DNA from: Heterostelium multicystogenum
Taxonomy: Eukaryota; Evosea; Eumycetozoa; Acytosteliales; Acytosteliaceae
DNA: 64,000 nt
Assembly: GCA_003667245.1 (NCBI GenBank)
Contig: RCNN01000074.1
Coordinates: forward strand, 62,001 to 126,000
Direction: 5' to 3'
A program made the position numbers and the translations under genes. Below, one piece after another: positions 22,481 to 35,142 of this stretch. Within the stretch, counting starts at the first letter, position 1. Every line of letters starts with the position of its first letter. The notes under the pieces were generated by a model. That model was not told the origin of the DNA, made no database searches, and was given only the letters and a program-made list of their open reading frames with translations.

Positions 22481-25114
22481 CTATCTAATAAGTGAAATTA
22501 ATTGGTTGGCGCTCAATGTTGTGTTGACGGATGCAAAATGATCGAGTTCTCTAATGAGTTGAGGCGATTCGTATCTAACCTTTTTCAGAATATCAAAAAA
22601 GAATGTCATTTGCTTGGTTGAAATTAATTGTGAAATGGTTTCCATACAGAATCTCTTTAATCGCTTGGCTAAGAACTTATCGGAAACTTGCAAAAGAAGA
22701 CAAATGTTTTCAAATGAGATAATGGCGTCTTCGGAAATGGTTTCTTTGGAGCTGTCTGGTGATGATCCTGTTGCGCTTGTATCCTTTTGACTTGGTGATG
22801 TTGGCTTGATAGTGGATAGGATTGGTTGGATATTGTCACGTACCATGCTCTCCAAGAAGTTTTCAGCGACCAACTTTAGATCTTCGACCATGAAACGATC
22901 TGAAAGACAAAGCAAGTCAACTGCATTATCTTGATTGACGACTCTATCATTATTTCCATAGATATATTCTATCATGAGCTTGAATGAATCTTTTTCAATG
23001 TCGCTACCAACATTGAAACTAAGTTGATCTTTCTCACGGAATCCACATTCAAACATTGTCTTGAAATAATGGTTACGAGCGCCAAGAATCAATTTGTGTG
23101 AAGGTATGCACTCTTTGTTGGCGACCTCAAAGTGAATATCAGAGTAATCGAAACTGTCAATGTGCTCTGTAATGTCATTACTAAACGAAGAGGGTGGAAT
23201 CTTATCGGTCAAACGCAATCTATAGTTGTAACGATGGCATAGACTAACGAGTCTGGGGACACTCCATGCAGATGCAACTTCTGATAACTCCTTTCTGAGA
23301 TGTGGAGCAATGACAAGGTGATCTGTGTACAAATAGGTCATGAAAGCCACCCAGATTTGATACTTGACTTTAGGAATTTCGACAACAGTCTTCTTAACAG
23401 AATTTTCATCCATTGAGCCAGACTCGTCGATGTACTCCAACTTTGATTTACAGAAACGCTCGCTAAACAAGATAGAACCAAAAAGCTTGGGGCAACGGGA
23501 ACGAATGAATAATTTGTGTGCATATACATATTTGTTTTGGACGAAGAATGCAATATCGCTTGTCTTTGGATCATTCACCAACTGCTTATAGTCAAATGCA
23601 AAAGTTGTTGTATCAGATGCTCTCACGACAAGTGTGTGCTTTTCACCACCGCTTACTGACGATATTTCCTCACCAGAGAGTGATGGAACACGCTGTGGAA
23701 CCAGTTGGAACTTTCTATCACCCAGTCCAAGACAACCGGATGAACCCCATCCCCAAGTATAGCAATCATTATCAGTGGTTACTGCGATGGTGTGTAGATG
23801 TCCACAGGCCACTTGTTTAACTTTTACATTCTCGAGAGCCTTGACTTGTTTGGGCAAGGAGTATTTTAAGTGATCCTCACGCTCGGATCCATTACCATTC
23901 CAATCCATATATTGTGTATCTTCTGTTGCTCCCAACTGTCCATATTCTCCATGACCAAATGAGTATAGTTCACCAGAGTCTGTTAGTGCCATAGTAAAGT
24001 TGGCACCTGTCGAAACATGAGCAATTTTCTTTTGTTGCTCTTGGAAATAGAGTACTTTCATTGGATGGAGCAATGACTTTAATTTTCCATGACCAAGTTG
24101 ACCGAAGACACCAAGTCCCCATGTATATAGATCACCTGATTTGCTTACTGCTGCCATATGTTGACGTCCACACGAAACCTGTACAATTGATTTGTTGTTA
24201 AGCATACGAATCACTCTAGGATTACCGTGGTACCAACGATCACCCAATCCCAGTTGTCCTTTTTCATTGAATCCCCATGTAAAAACGTTTCCCGTTGAGG
24301 TTACTGCAGCGCTGTATGCCCAACCGGCACTGATATCTACTATCTTGATGTTCTTTGATCCAAAATCAACAAGTATTGGTGTCAACTGGTTCTTATCTAC
24401 AATTTCTCCTACGCTAGTTCCATTTTTCTGTGTTTGTTGCTCTTGCTGGCTGTCAATAGGTGACTCTGGAAGGAACTCTTCATCTTCTGGTATCTCCTGG
24501 TCATCGCTAACGTGTCCACTCGCAGTGGGATTGTCCTGCAGTACATTGCTAGACTCTGACTCCTCATCGTAGGCAGCCTTCTCACCATTGAGATAGAGCG
24601 AAAGCGAGTACTCTGCGACTTTGCTGGCGAAACCAATTCCAGTCATCTCCACCAGACCACTCTGATTCTTCACTCCATTCTTGCTTGCGTCAATCTCATG
24701 GAGCTGACCCCATTGGTAAACCTTTCCAGTATCGGTGAGTGCTAACGAGTGGAAGTTACCACAGGCTACCTTGATGATTCTCTCGTGCTCCAGGGCCTTT
24801 ATCAGTGCAGGTGGTGCAGTCAGAGCTCTCTGTGGATGGCCCAACTCACCCTCCTTGCCACGACCCCAACTATATATATCACCAAACTCGGTCAGCGCAA
24901 GTGAGTGTGCTTCACCACATGCAATCTGTTTAATTCTCTTTCCCTTTAACAACTGAATGACAGCTGGATCCAATTGATCTTTATTTGTATCCAAACCCAA
25001 CTGACCTTGTTTACCAACACCAAAACTAATGACTAATTATGAATGAATTTAAATTGTAAGTACGTCATTCTAGCACCACATACCACTGCTTCTTGGCAAC
25101 TACATACCTGACAT
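22481..25114 (-). CDS. RCC1-repeat protein with two C-terminal BTB domains
   Basis: A 7-nt first exon (25114-25108, ATG TCA G) splices to 25032-22481, giving 852 aa in an unbroken frame. The N-terminal half has about seven RCC1 blades, each with the typical IKQIACGEAHSLALTEFG.IYSWG..G.GELG pattern; the first begins VISFGVGKQGQLG, which confirms the tiny exon. An acidic insert (SDDQEIPEDEEFLPESP) splits blades two and three. The first BTB domain starts SDIAFFVQNKYVYAHKLF, the second SDIHFEVANKECIPSHKLIL with a BACK-like helix segment after it. RCC1-BTB proteins (RCBTB type) are usually Cullin-3 adaptors or GTPase-linked scaffolds, not Ran exchange factors; substrate unknown. The double BTB resembles Dictyostelium and plant relatives. 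Confidence 0.85.
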
Positions 25115-25898
25115 TTTAGATGATATTAAAATTTAAATGTTCTAAAGGTGAAAAACAGAAAAAAGGAAATGTAATATTTGCAGTTTTACAAAAGTGAAAA
25201 TTAAATAAATTAAATTACAAATAAGTATTTAAATATTACTGTTGGAAAATAATGTACAGTAATGAATTGTAAATTTGATTTGATTTTAAATGGTTGTATG
25301 TGGTATGAACTAACAAATTGTATTCACACAACTACTACTCTAAATTTTAAATATATTATGAACTAAACAACTAACTATATATAGTTCAGTGGTTTCCAGT
25401 TACAAAATAAATGTGTGTGTAGTTACTATGAACTTAATATTGAGATAATACTGATATTATAATATAAAATTATTTATGGAAATGTAATAATAATAAAACA
25501 ATTTTATGATAATGGTGATTAATTTTCTAAATTACTACTTGTTCTATTGAACTAACCTGTTGTTGGTTTTTTATAAATATATAAGTTTGAAATCAAGGAC
25601 CAGCTTTGCTAATATATATATAAATCATTTTATTTTTTTCTTTGTTTTTGCTGTCTGCAAATTTCTTCTTTTGTTCAAAGAAGATTCTATCATATTGAAT
25701 TTTTTGTAGTTATTATTATTTTATTATTTTTTTCAAAATTTCAAAAAAATTTAGTGGAAATTATAACTGTCAAAATATTTAGCTATATTAATTTCCAAAT
25801 TTATTTGGTTTGCAAAGATTAAAATAGATTAATATTTGTCTAAACATCTATTCAACAACAAAAAAAAGGGTTTGATGGATAATAAATAGGTTGGGTAT
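25115..25898. other. Intergenic region
   Basis: About 780 bp of AT-rich DNA upstream of the RCC1/BTB gene and downstream of the first P450. No coding signal. Confidence 0.5.
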
Positions 25899-27687
25899 TT
25901 AGCTAGCTTTTGCCATCTTAGATCTTTGAGTTAGTAAAACAGGATAGTCTTTATCTGGTCGCAATGTTAGACCAAAAGCATCATCATATACAATTTTTGC
26001 ACAATTGTATGGTTTGATATGGAAGTTTAATAAAATATTAGCGGCGCCAACATATATCTTATCCAGACCCATGTTCATTCCCACGCAGTTTCTGGGTCCA
26101 AGGCTGAATGGCATCCACTCCTGATTGTGGTCTTCCACCATATATCTCTCTGGGTCAAACTCCTCTGGATGGTCATAGATATCTTGGTTATGATGAAGTT
26201 CAAACATATTATTATATAGGACAGTCTTTAATTACGTTAGGTTAGGAGTGTTTACTCTGAGTTGTCATTCTAGCATCTTTAAAACTTACATCTTTCGGGA
26301 TATAGTATCCACAGACAATCGAATCTTCTTTGGCAATTCTTGGAACACCTAATGGAATAAGGGTACAGTATCTCAATGTCTCTTTGATGACTGCATTAAG
26401 ATAGGGTGTTTGGGTACGGTGTGACAATGTGAGCTTGCCAGCACCTGCTGCAACCGATTCAAGCTCATTATAAACTCTGTCTTGGACATCTTGGTAATTT
26501 GCCATTGTCAAGGTTAACCACTCCAAAGCAGAGGTAGTTGTATCAAAACCAGCCAGGAACATATTCATAGACATCATGGTAATTACATGCTTTTTATCCT
26601 CAACATCTAAATTTATGATCAAGTGATCAATGATATCTTTTGGACTGTTTAAAATTGAATCGATCATATATTAGTAATAGTTTGGCTACCATCTCCCTTT
26701 CATGAAATTAATACGTACTTCTCTCTATCCAAAGTCCTCTCATGCTCTTCATATATTTCCTTTAAGATAGCATAGATATCATCGAAACCATGATGAGGCG
26801 AGAACTTTTCTTTTATATTGTGGAACAACTCAAGTATGGTTATGTAGTCCATAAGGGCACCGGTAGTCAACAATTGTATCACATCCACCACAGGATCATT
26901 TAGCTTTTTCAAGAATCCACTCTTAACATCTTCATCATAGGGAATGTTGGATGAGAATATATAGTTTAATACAATATTCAGTGCATATTTCTGATAGTAT
27001 TTGTTTACACATATCTGCAGGTATAAGAAATGTTAACAAAAATATATTATAGATGTATCAAGATGGTTAGCATACAGGTTCTTGTGTTTCTGAAAACTTG
27101 GTCATTAATCTAATTAGATTCTCAGCATTACTCTCTATCATTGGAAGAGCATTCTTTAATTTTCCTTTGGTAAAATAATTAGCAACCAACTCTCTGCGGA
27201 CTTTCCAAGTATCGTAGTCGGCCATAGCTAGATCGTTGAAGTTGGACGAGAATTTTCTTAGTGTTGGTATTTTAGGACGATCTGAAAATCTCTTAAAGTC
27301 TCTTAGCCAAATTTCTCTCATGATTTCAGGATCACTGATGATCATTGAATAGTTCTTTCCTAGCCACAACTTAATTATTCCACCATACTTTCTGTTCCAT
27401 TTTGTATAGGTTAAATGTGGCTTTGGACCTAAAGACAGTAACACACCTACAAAAGGTAAATTGATAGGACCTTTTGGATCTTGATTTGAAAACTTTCTAT
27501 TTTTACTAATCTACAAAATAAGTATAATAATAATAATAATAATTATAACATTATTTTAATTAATAATCATAAATCCATATTATTAACATTAATATTTTAT
27601 CTTTAGTTTAAACTTAAATTAAATTTAACTTACAAATGAATAAATAGTTAAACCAATTAAGAAATAAATACAATATAAAAAGTACAT
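25899..27687 (-). CDS. Cytochrome P450 (CYP508-like), copy 1
   Basis: Five exons: 27687-27634, 27510-27076, 27014-26719, 26644-26290 and 26225-25899. They total 1467 nt (488 aa), all in phase. Exon 1 is just the ER membrane anchor MYFLYCIYFLIGLTIYSF. Landmarks are a Pro-Gly region DPKGPINLPFVG, GGIIKLWLGKNYSMIISDP, the I-helix oxygen-binding segment LAGFDTTTSALEW, ExxR in IKETLRY, DPERYMVED and the haem loop FSLGPRNCVGMNM, whose Cys is the axial ligand. This is a complete microsomal P450 in the style of dictyostelid CYP508 enzymes; substrate unknown. The paralogue lies just downstream of its 5' end on the same strand with matching intron positions, showing tandem duplication. Confidence 0.88.
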
Positions 27688-28215
27688 ATTTATAAATCTA
27701 AACTAAGATATAATCATGTATAGTTTGTCTTCGAAATCTATGTTTTTTTAAATGTCAAGTTACTAATTGTGTCTGATAATTTATCTCACTAACAATAATA
27801 TATCTAAGATTAAAAACTTCTTTGTAAATTTCTATTAAATAATATGTTTGGTTCAATTAGACCCCATTCTCTTCCCCCCAAATGCTCATATAAAATAAGA
27901 ATTAGTTTTACAATGTAGATAACATATAAATATATATACTTTACTATACTTTACTTTTAGATTTAGAAAAGACACAAACACGGCAATATCTAGAGTTGTA
28001 ATTGGGTGGTCATAACATGTTCAATGTGTGTATAATTCTACTTTGTTTTTAAACAATAGATAGATGTATAAATATATATAAATTAAATCTGATAATTATA
28101 TTTAAAAGAACGGTTGTGTTTTATTTATAAATATACATAGTATTAAACTTATAGAATAATTAAATAAACTTTTAACTTTAGTTAGATAGATAGATTTTTG
28201 TAAATTCAGGTTGGC
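27688..28215. other. Intergenic region between the two P450 genes
   Basis: About 530 bp, AT-rich; contains the promoter of P450 copy 1. No further P450 fragment seen. Confidence 0.5.
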
Positions 28216-30085
28216 TTATCTTGGTGAAACTGAAAGTGGATATTCTTCTTTGGGTCTTAAGGTTACTCCGAAGCAATCTTGTAAATCAAGGTGATCACAG
28301 TTGTATGGACTAAATCTAAAGTTCAAAAGAACATTTGCAACTCCTAAATAGATCTCATCCATTGCCAAACTTTAAATTGTGTTAACTGATTCAACTCTAT
28401 TTTCTAATAAATATCTTATGTAAATATTACTTACTTTAATCCTACACAATTACGTGGGCCAAGACTGAATGGTAACCAATCATTGGGTTTGTCATCTACT
28501 AAGAATCTCTCTGGGATGAATTCATGTGGTTTTTGATAACAAGATTCATTGTGATGCAATTCATATATATTGTTGATCAAAACAGTCTATTGAGTTTCAT
28601 GTAAATTAGTTTTAAATATAGATTCTATTCTTTTATAATACCTACTCCTTTTGGTATGAAATATCCTTCAACTATTGAATCTTCAAGAGCGACACGAGGA
28701 AGACCCAATGGCACAATAGTTCTGTATCTCAATATCTCTTTGATGACTGCCTGGAGGTATGGTGTTTCTGCTTTTTGAGAGAGTTCTATTTTACCAGTTC
28801 CCTTAGATACCTCTTTCAGCTCTGCATAGATCTTCTCTTGAATCTCTTGGTGATTTGCCAAAGTTAAAAACAACCACTCAATTGTAGTAGCAGAAGTATC
28901 TATTCCAGCTAAAAATAAATCTAATGACACTAAGATAACAGCTTCTTTCTCATTGGGCATTGCTAAAATGAGATGATCTAATAAATCTTTTGGACTATAT
29001 AAAATATTATATAAAATGTTAACATCATATACAATCTATTAGTAATAAAATAAATACTTACTTTTCTTTATCTAATTTCTGAGTATGCTCATCGTATATT
29101 TCGGCCATGATATCATAAGTATACTCAACTCCATGTTTAATAAACTTGTTCTTCAAGTGGAAAAGTGGCTCTAACCATTTAATATAATCAACAATATTTC
29201 CAGCTGCCAACAATTGAATCACATCGTCTACTGGTTTGGCAATTCTCTTCATCATACCTTCATTAATACTCTCTTCATAAGGTATATTGGTACTATAAGC
29301 ATACTTTAATCAATAAAATGAATTGGAAATTAAAAATGAAATGGAAGTTAATAAAATTTAGGATTTTAAAGTTAATAAATAAAAACATGATACTCTAGAA
29401 AAGAGAGTCTTTGGTACATACCATCATCATAATATTCAAAGAGAATTTCTTACAATAATACTTTGGAATGAACTGATAGAGGAATTGTAATATTATTAGA
29501 TTAAAATCATTTGTTAGATTTATAGGATATGACTTACTGGTTCTTCTGTTTTGGAAAATTTTTAATCAAGTCAATTAGATATTGACAGTTTTGTTCAATA
29601 ATGGGATTGGCAACTTTTAATTTGGTCTTGGTGAAAGCTGAAGAAATAAATTCACGACGACCTTTCCACTTGGCATATTTTGCCATGACAAGATCGTTGT
29701 AACCATAAGAAATTTTTTCAATGGAAGGAAATTCAGGTCTATCTGAAAATGTTCTAAAGTCTTTCAACCAAATTTGCTTCATTATGACTGGATCACTTAC
29801 GATTACAGTATAGTTATCACCCATCCATAACCTAATGATTCCACCATACTTTTTATGCCACTCTGAAATCTTGAGATGAGGTTTGGAACCAAGTGAAATC
29901 AAACTTCCAAAAAATGGAAAACCAATCGGACCTTGAGGATCTTGGGTACTGAATTTCTTATTCTTGCTGATCTATTGATATCAAATATTATTAATGATTG
30001 AAATTCCAAAGTAAAAGCTAATGATTGATACCTACAAAGAATAAAGAACAATAAAAACTAGACAAATTAAGATTATTTGTATCAT
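28216..30085 (-). CDS. Cytochrome P450 (CYP508-like), copy 2, with probable indels
   Basis: Same exon layout as the neighbouring P450, plus an extra intron near 28378-28435 beside the haem loop. Segments: membrane anchor MIQIILICLVFIVLYS, DPQGPIGFPFFG, GGIIRLWMGDNYTVIVSDP, I-helix LAGIDTSATTIEW, IKEILRYRTIVPLG (ExxR), FIPEEFLVDD-like PERF region, haem loop FSLGPRNCVG and C-terminal DCFGVTLRPKEEYPLSVSPR before TAA at 28216. The two proteins are clearly paralogous along their length. Two places need a one-base correction to match copy 1: the end of exon 1 (TCTTTG then TAG, about 30036) and the end of exon 2 (AAAAATTTT, about 29560). I take these as homopolymer errors, but inactivation of this copy is possible. 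Substrate unknown. Confidence 0.78.
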
Positions 30086-30996
30086 TTTTTAAAAGATGAA
30101 AGAATAAATAAGTGTTTTTATATTTATATTTTTTTATCTATCTTTTAAATCGGAATGACAATGATGAATTATAATATTATGAGGTTGTAACCTTTTATAC
30201 TTAATGTTGTAGGGTTTTAAAACCCAATGTACCAAATCAACACGAAAAGATAATCATCATTTTAGATGAAAATGTTAAGGGCTAGAACAACCACCACCAC
30301 AAAAATCATGAATTGGTTGAGATTGCAATGTCATGCTTAAATTCAATTGTGGATAAATAATTATCTAGTTTTTGTTTTCATTGCATAAATAGATTGACTG
30401 AAACACTTGATTCGTAGTATCCTTGTGGTTGCTTTCTACACCACCAATCAAAATTTAGAAAGCTAATCTAAAAATAACTTTTTGCCCAATAAAACACAAC
30501 ATTCAAATTAATTTGAAATCATTGATCAATGATCACAGCATTGTTCCTCTCCATTGTATTTTAGTGCACTATCAGAATCCTAAATCTCAACTTTGAAATT
30601 ATTTATTTATCTGATTCAATGTCATCAAATATATTAAAATTAATCAAATAAAAAAAAGGAAGAATCCGACTGCTTTGTTGGTTGACTTACAATGGTATGA
30701 CCTAACAACTACTCAACTCAACTTCATCTGTCAAACATTGATTCCAACACATCATCACATCAATCAAAAACCAAAAAAAAAAACAGATTGTTATTTTATT
30801 TTTGTTTAACTCTCTTTGAATGTGTAAAATTGACTGTTTGAATTTTTAAACTTGTTGTGTGAAGTTCACTATTTTATAAATTGATAATTGAAATTTAATT
30901 TTTATATTAATAATAACAAAGTTAAACTACTAATTTGTTTGATTGATTTGATTGATTTAAAATACCTATATATATAATTAAAATAATAATAATAAA
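30086..30996. other. Intergenic region between divergent P450 copy 2 and Rpn13 genes
   Basis: About 900 bp, AT-rich with CAATCA-type words near 30700-30760. No coding signal. Confidence 0.5.
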
Positions 30997-32438
30997 ATGA
31001 GTGTATGTATTTAAAAATAATAATAATATCTTCTAATCACTATTAGATAGATCTATATTAACTGCATGTGTCTGATTGCTCTACAAACAACATGTTGTTT
31101 TTTAAATCTAGTTCAGAAGAGCAAAGCCACAAAATGTTGAGTTCAAAGCTGGTAAAGCAAAGTTAGAGGGTAAAACCATTACATCTGATAGTAGAAAGGA
31201 ACTTTGAAATTCAGTATTGTAAGTGCTACATAGGTGAGAGGTAGCTACCTCTTACCAATCAATCAACCAATCAATCAGTAAAACGAACAGACTTGACTAA
31301 CTCATTGATGCGTCAATCATGTATGTTTAGCAAGATGATTTGATTTTTGTACAATGGTTCGTTAGAGATTCAAAGGAAGCAGAGGATGAATACTATTTGG
31401 CACCAGGTGAATTGATCTTCAAGAAGGTCAACTCTTGTAAAGATGGTAGAATGTATTATCTCCACTTTAGTACTTCAGACAACAAGGAATTCTTCTGGTT
31501 GCAAGAACCAAATCCAGACAATGATAGCAAGATAATAGAAGCCATCGGTCTTATTGCTGCATACCAACCAGGTAAGTTTACATAACACAATAATCATTAT
31601 TTCCTTCTTTTCTATATGTTAACAACACATCATCTACAATAATCCACAATAACCTCTATCATAACATACATATATACATGTAATAATAATACTTTTCTTT
31701 TAATCTTAGCCATGTAAATCTTAAACCAATCCCATCACCTATCCTTTTAAAATCAACCAGATATAACCTTCTTTGAACAAACAAACCTTAAACAACCAAC
31801 CTAAAGAGGAATAAACTTTATTGCTTTGCTTTAATTATGATATATTACGATACAATGAATTCTAATTGATCTCCATTCTAATTCTTTTAATTTATCAATT
31901 AACTTTTTGAAGAATGATGATGAGCCAATGGCCACCGAAACAACTACATCATCTGCATCCACCACAGCTACAACTACTACATCAACTCCCGCAACTGCAT
32001 CAACACCATCGACTTCTGCAGCAACTTCTACAGCAACCTCTACACCAGCCAAAGCAAACAACTTGAGTGATTTAGCCAACTTTATAGCAAACTTCAAACC
32101 AACCCCAAGAAGCAAACTGACACTCAGTCATGTCTTGACTCCAGAGAATCTTACACCAATCGTTTCGAATGAGAGCGTTCAAAAAGAACTATTAGAGTAC
32201 TTGCCAGAGAAACAACAGAAACTCTAGCGACATGATGCAGCTTCTTTATACACCACAATTCCAACAAGCCGTCGACCAACTCAACTATGCTATCTACGAA
32301 GGACATGGTAACGATATTATTGCCCAAATGGGTTTGGAACCATCGATGATTGTAAATATTGAAAGCTTCCTCAACTGTATACAAGAAGGTACTGATAAAA
32401 AGAAAAAGAAACAAGAACAACAAAATCAACAACAATAA
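30997..32438 (+). CDS. Proteasomal ubiquitin receptor Rpn13/ADRM1-like, Pru and DEUBAD parts
   Basis: Exons: 30997-31002 (M S), 31112-31218, 31331-31571, then the C-terminal part from about 31913. The N-terminal Pru domain reads VEFKAGKAKLEGKTITSDSRK, then DDLIFVQWF, ELIFKKVNSCKDGRMYYLHF and EFFWLQEPNPDND, all Rpn13 hallmarks for proteasome and ubiquitin binding. A Thr/Ser/Ala linker (31960-32060) leads to the DEUBAD domain LSHVLTPENLTPIVSNESVQKELLEYL and LYTPQFQQAVDQLNYAI, which binds the deubiquitinase UCH37. One missing G near 31199 breaks SRK-G-TLKF, and the DEUBAD frame shifts near 32215. Between the domains, exon 3 splices in frame only to CC ATG TAA at 31710-31717, giving a short Pru-only protein; joining to the DEUBAD exon at 31913 needs one more base. 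Confidence 0.8.
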
Positions 32439-32571
32439 TCAACAATAATAATCAATAGTACTATTTTAGTCGGCTATAAACAATAATGATGCTTTAGTTG
32501 TTTGTGTAGAAAAAAAAAAGAAATACTCTATTATTTATCGGATATTATTATTACATTGATTCAACTATAAG

Positions 32572-34047
32572 CTATATCAAACTAGAGGAGTTTGTGACTG
32601 ATAAATTTGAAGTTGTAGTTGATGTTGTGATATTGTTGTCTCCATTCAATGTCGTGGATGTCATTTGATTTGTTGAGTTTGATGGTGATGAGTTTGTAGA
32701 TGTTGTGGTTGAAGATGTTGTTGTCAAAGGTTGAGCTGGTGTATGGTTTCCATTTGCTATATCTGTTGAGGCTGTGGAGTTGATTGATTCTTTCCTGCAG
32801 GTCTCTATTATATTTTCTGGGTGCAGTGGAGCTGTACCATTGTTATTTTTTGACTGTTGCTGCTTTTGATCCTTTATTGTGTCCTGATACTCTAGGTTTG
32901 TGCTGACAAACGATGGATCTTGTATTGATAGTAAAATAGCCTTTCGAAGCTGCTGTTCCTCATAGGAAATATCACTTTCTTCATCAAAATAGAAACTAAA
33001 ATAAACACAGGTATGTAAGATATCATATCACTACAATCCTATTTTTAATAGTTCTAACATACTTTGAGTCCTTCACGATTGGATCCGGCTTTAGAGTATT
33101 TACAAAGAATATACAAACTGATTCGAAAAAGAAATGTGGCCTATCACTGTTGTGATCACCATCTAAAAGAAGTCTGTTCTTGTCACCTTGATATTTTTCA
33201 AATCTAAATACTGCAGGTTAGTGACTTGCCTGGAATGGCATTATTTCCAATGACCAATACGTACAATTTTTCAGAATGATGGGTTTTACAAATGTATCGT
33301 CTCTGCCATGTGCAAATAATGCAGGAATGAACACCTGCTCCGTAGTTGGTACTATATCGAGGTCTTTAATATCAAAGTGTGCACGCTTTTTTATAGAACT
33401 ACGGATCATTTTCAGTCCGAGAGATATCATGATCTTGGGCATTTTCTGAATGGTGGAGAGGACTAATTCCTCTGCAACTTTCGAAAGGTTTGAAAATGGA
33501 CTGTCCAATACCATTCCTGCAATAGAGGGATCTTCTTTTGCATAAAGAATCGATGTGACCGCACCCATAGATCTTCCCCATAATCCAATCATTGAAGTCT
33601 TGCCAGTCTCTCTAAGATGTTTAACAATTGTTCCGATATCTTCTTTCTCATAGTATCCAAGGGATACATATTCACCACCACTCAATCCAGATCCTGCAAA
33701 ATCAAATGCAACAACCGTTATATTGATAGGCAGTAGTGTTCTTACACATTCCAGTGCATCCAATCTACAACCACTATTTCCATGACAATATATGACACAT
33801 GGCAATTGTCTAAATTTTTAAAGAAATTTAATGTCTATGCTCCAGCAATATTGTATTATTTCGGCTCTACATACTTGTCTTGATCTGACCAATATTCAAA
33901 TGGCTTGAAGTGACTACATTCAATTGCCAATCCTCTGTTATTTATCAATTGGAAATCGTTTCTAACAAAAGAAAGTCCGCCTATTGAAAATGACTTTGGA
34001 CCCATATCATCCAGTGTGTATTGACATCTTGGAGGTCTGATAACCAT
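32572..34047 (-). CDS. Alpha/beta hydrolase with C-terminal UIM-like motif
   Basis: Four exons: 34047-33876, 33809 to about 33268, about 33220-33062, and about 32997-32572, all in phase. The N-terminus MVIRPPRCQY and core are those of the serine-aminopeptidase/ABHD17-like alpha/beta hydrolase group: CVIYCHGNSGCR (oxyanion hole), FDFAGSGLSGG, IGLWGRSMGAV (nucleophile Ser in GRSMG), LDSPFSNL, ALFAHGRDDTFV (Asp) and DGDHNSDRP (His). The triad is complete. After the fold comes YEEQQLRKAILLSIQD, which fits the ubiquitin-interacting motif consensus (acidic run, L..A...S). The rest is a Ser/Thr/Asn-rich tail. No signal peptide or membrane segment is seen, so it is cytosolic. Substrate unknown; ubiquitin binding is inferred from the motif only. 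Confidence 0.75.
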
Positions 34048-35142
34048 GTTACACAGCTGATCATAATGTCCACTTAAATTTAAAGTAGATGTTGATTTTT
34101 GATGACATTATTATTCAACAAACGTTGCTCTATCTATAACAACTTCTAAACCTATTTGTTCTACAATATCTCTACAATATCTAACTATCTAATAACCTCA
34201 AACTATCTATCTATCTATCTTATTTATTAAAATTCTCACAATGTCAATAATTAAGTCTAATGTTCTCTATATTTTGATCGTACAAAATTTAGTAATGCTA
34301 CGAATATCTATTTATGTGATGGTTGGGGACAAAGATATATCTTGTTTTTTGGTTTGGATGGCTATTTTTTAAACTTTGCAGATGGGATAGTTTGTCCTGT
34401 TTTTCTTTTTTTTGAATTTAAATTTAAATTCAAATTATTTTCTAGTTATTTTCTATTGACTTAATTAGTATCTTTTATTTAACTTTAAAACTAAAATTAT
34501 TTGCTTAATCTATTGCTGTACTCTTTGTTATTTGTTATGAGATACGATGATACAAATAAAGTAGCAAACAATACAACAATTCCTGCTTGTATAATATGCT
34601 TACTATACATGTACAAACATACGTATAATAAACACACAATTATAATTGACAAATTAAATTATTAAAACTGCAACAACCAACAACAACAACAACAACAACT
34701 AATGTAATATTATAACTAACAAAACAACACAACTTATTTTATTTAAAATTAATTGTACACTTTAATTTTTTTTATTTTTATGGATTGGTTAAAACACAAT
34801 TTGTGTGTTTGTGTGTGCTGGATGTGCAGTCAATTTTCAAATGAAACCAAACTAATAAGTGACAAACACAAAAACTATTAATAGGATTCATGGTTTACAT
34901 CGTCCAAAGTTGACCATTTCAATGACTTACAGCATAATCTATCAGTACATAATTTAATTAAATATAAAGACCAAATGGATTTTTATATTAACAATAGTCA
35001 TTAGTTCAATAAAATAGGACTGTCCAAAGATTGATTTATTCTAAATAATTTTAAACTTACTTGTCGTATAATATGTTTAGAAAAAATTAATTTTTGGAAT
35101 TTATTTTTGTGAATTTCTGTTCATCTTTTTCCATCTTTTTGA
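34048..35142. other. Intergenic region
   Basis: About 1.1 kb upstream of the hydrolase and downstream of the F-box gene. CTAT repeats at 34198-34220 and CAA repeats at 34675-34700. Nothing coding. Confidence 0.5.

Noticed and set aside
31831..32115. Minus-strand Val/Ala/Asp-rich ORF opposite Rpn13
   Set aside because: It is the antisense of the Thr/Ser/Ala linker, whose ACT/GCA repeats read as GTV/GCA repeats on the other strand.
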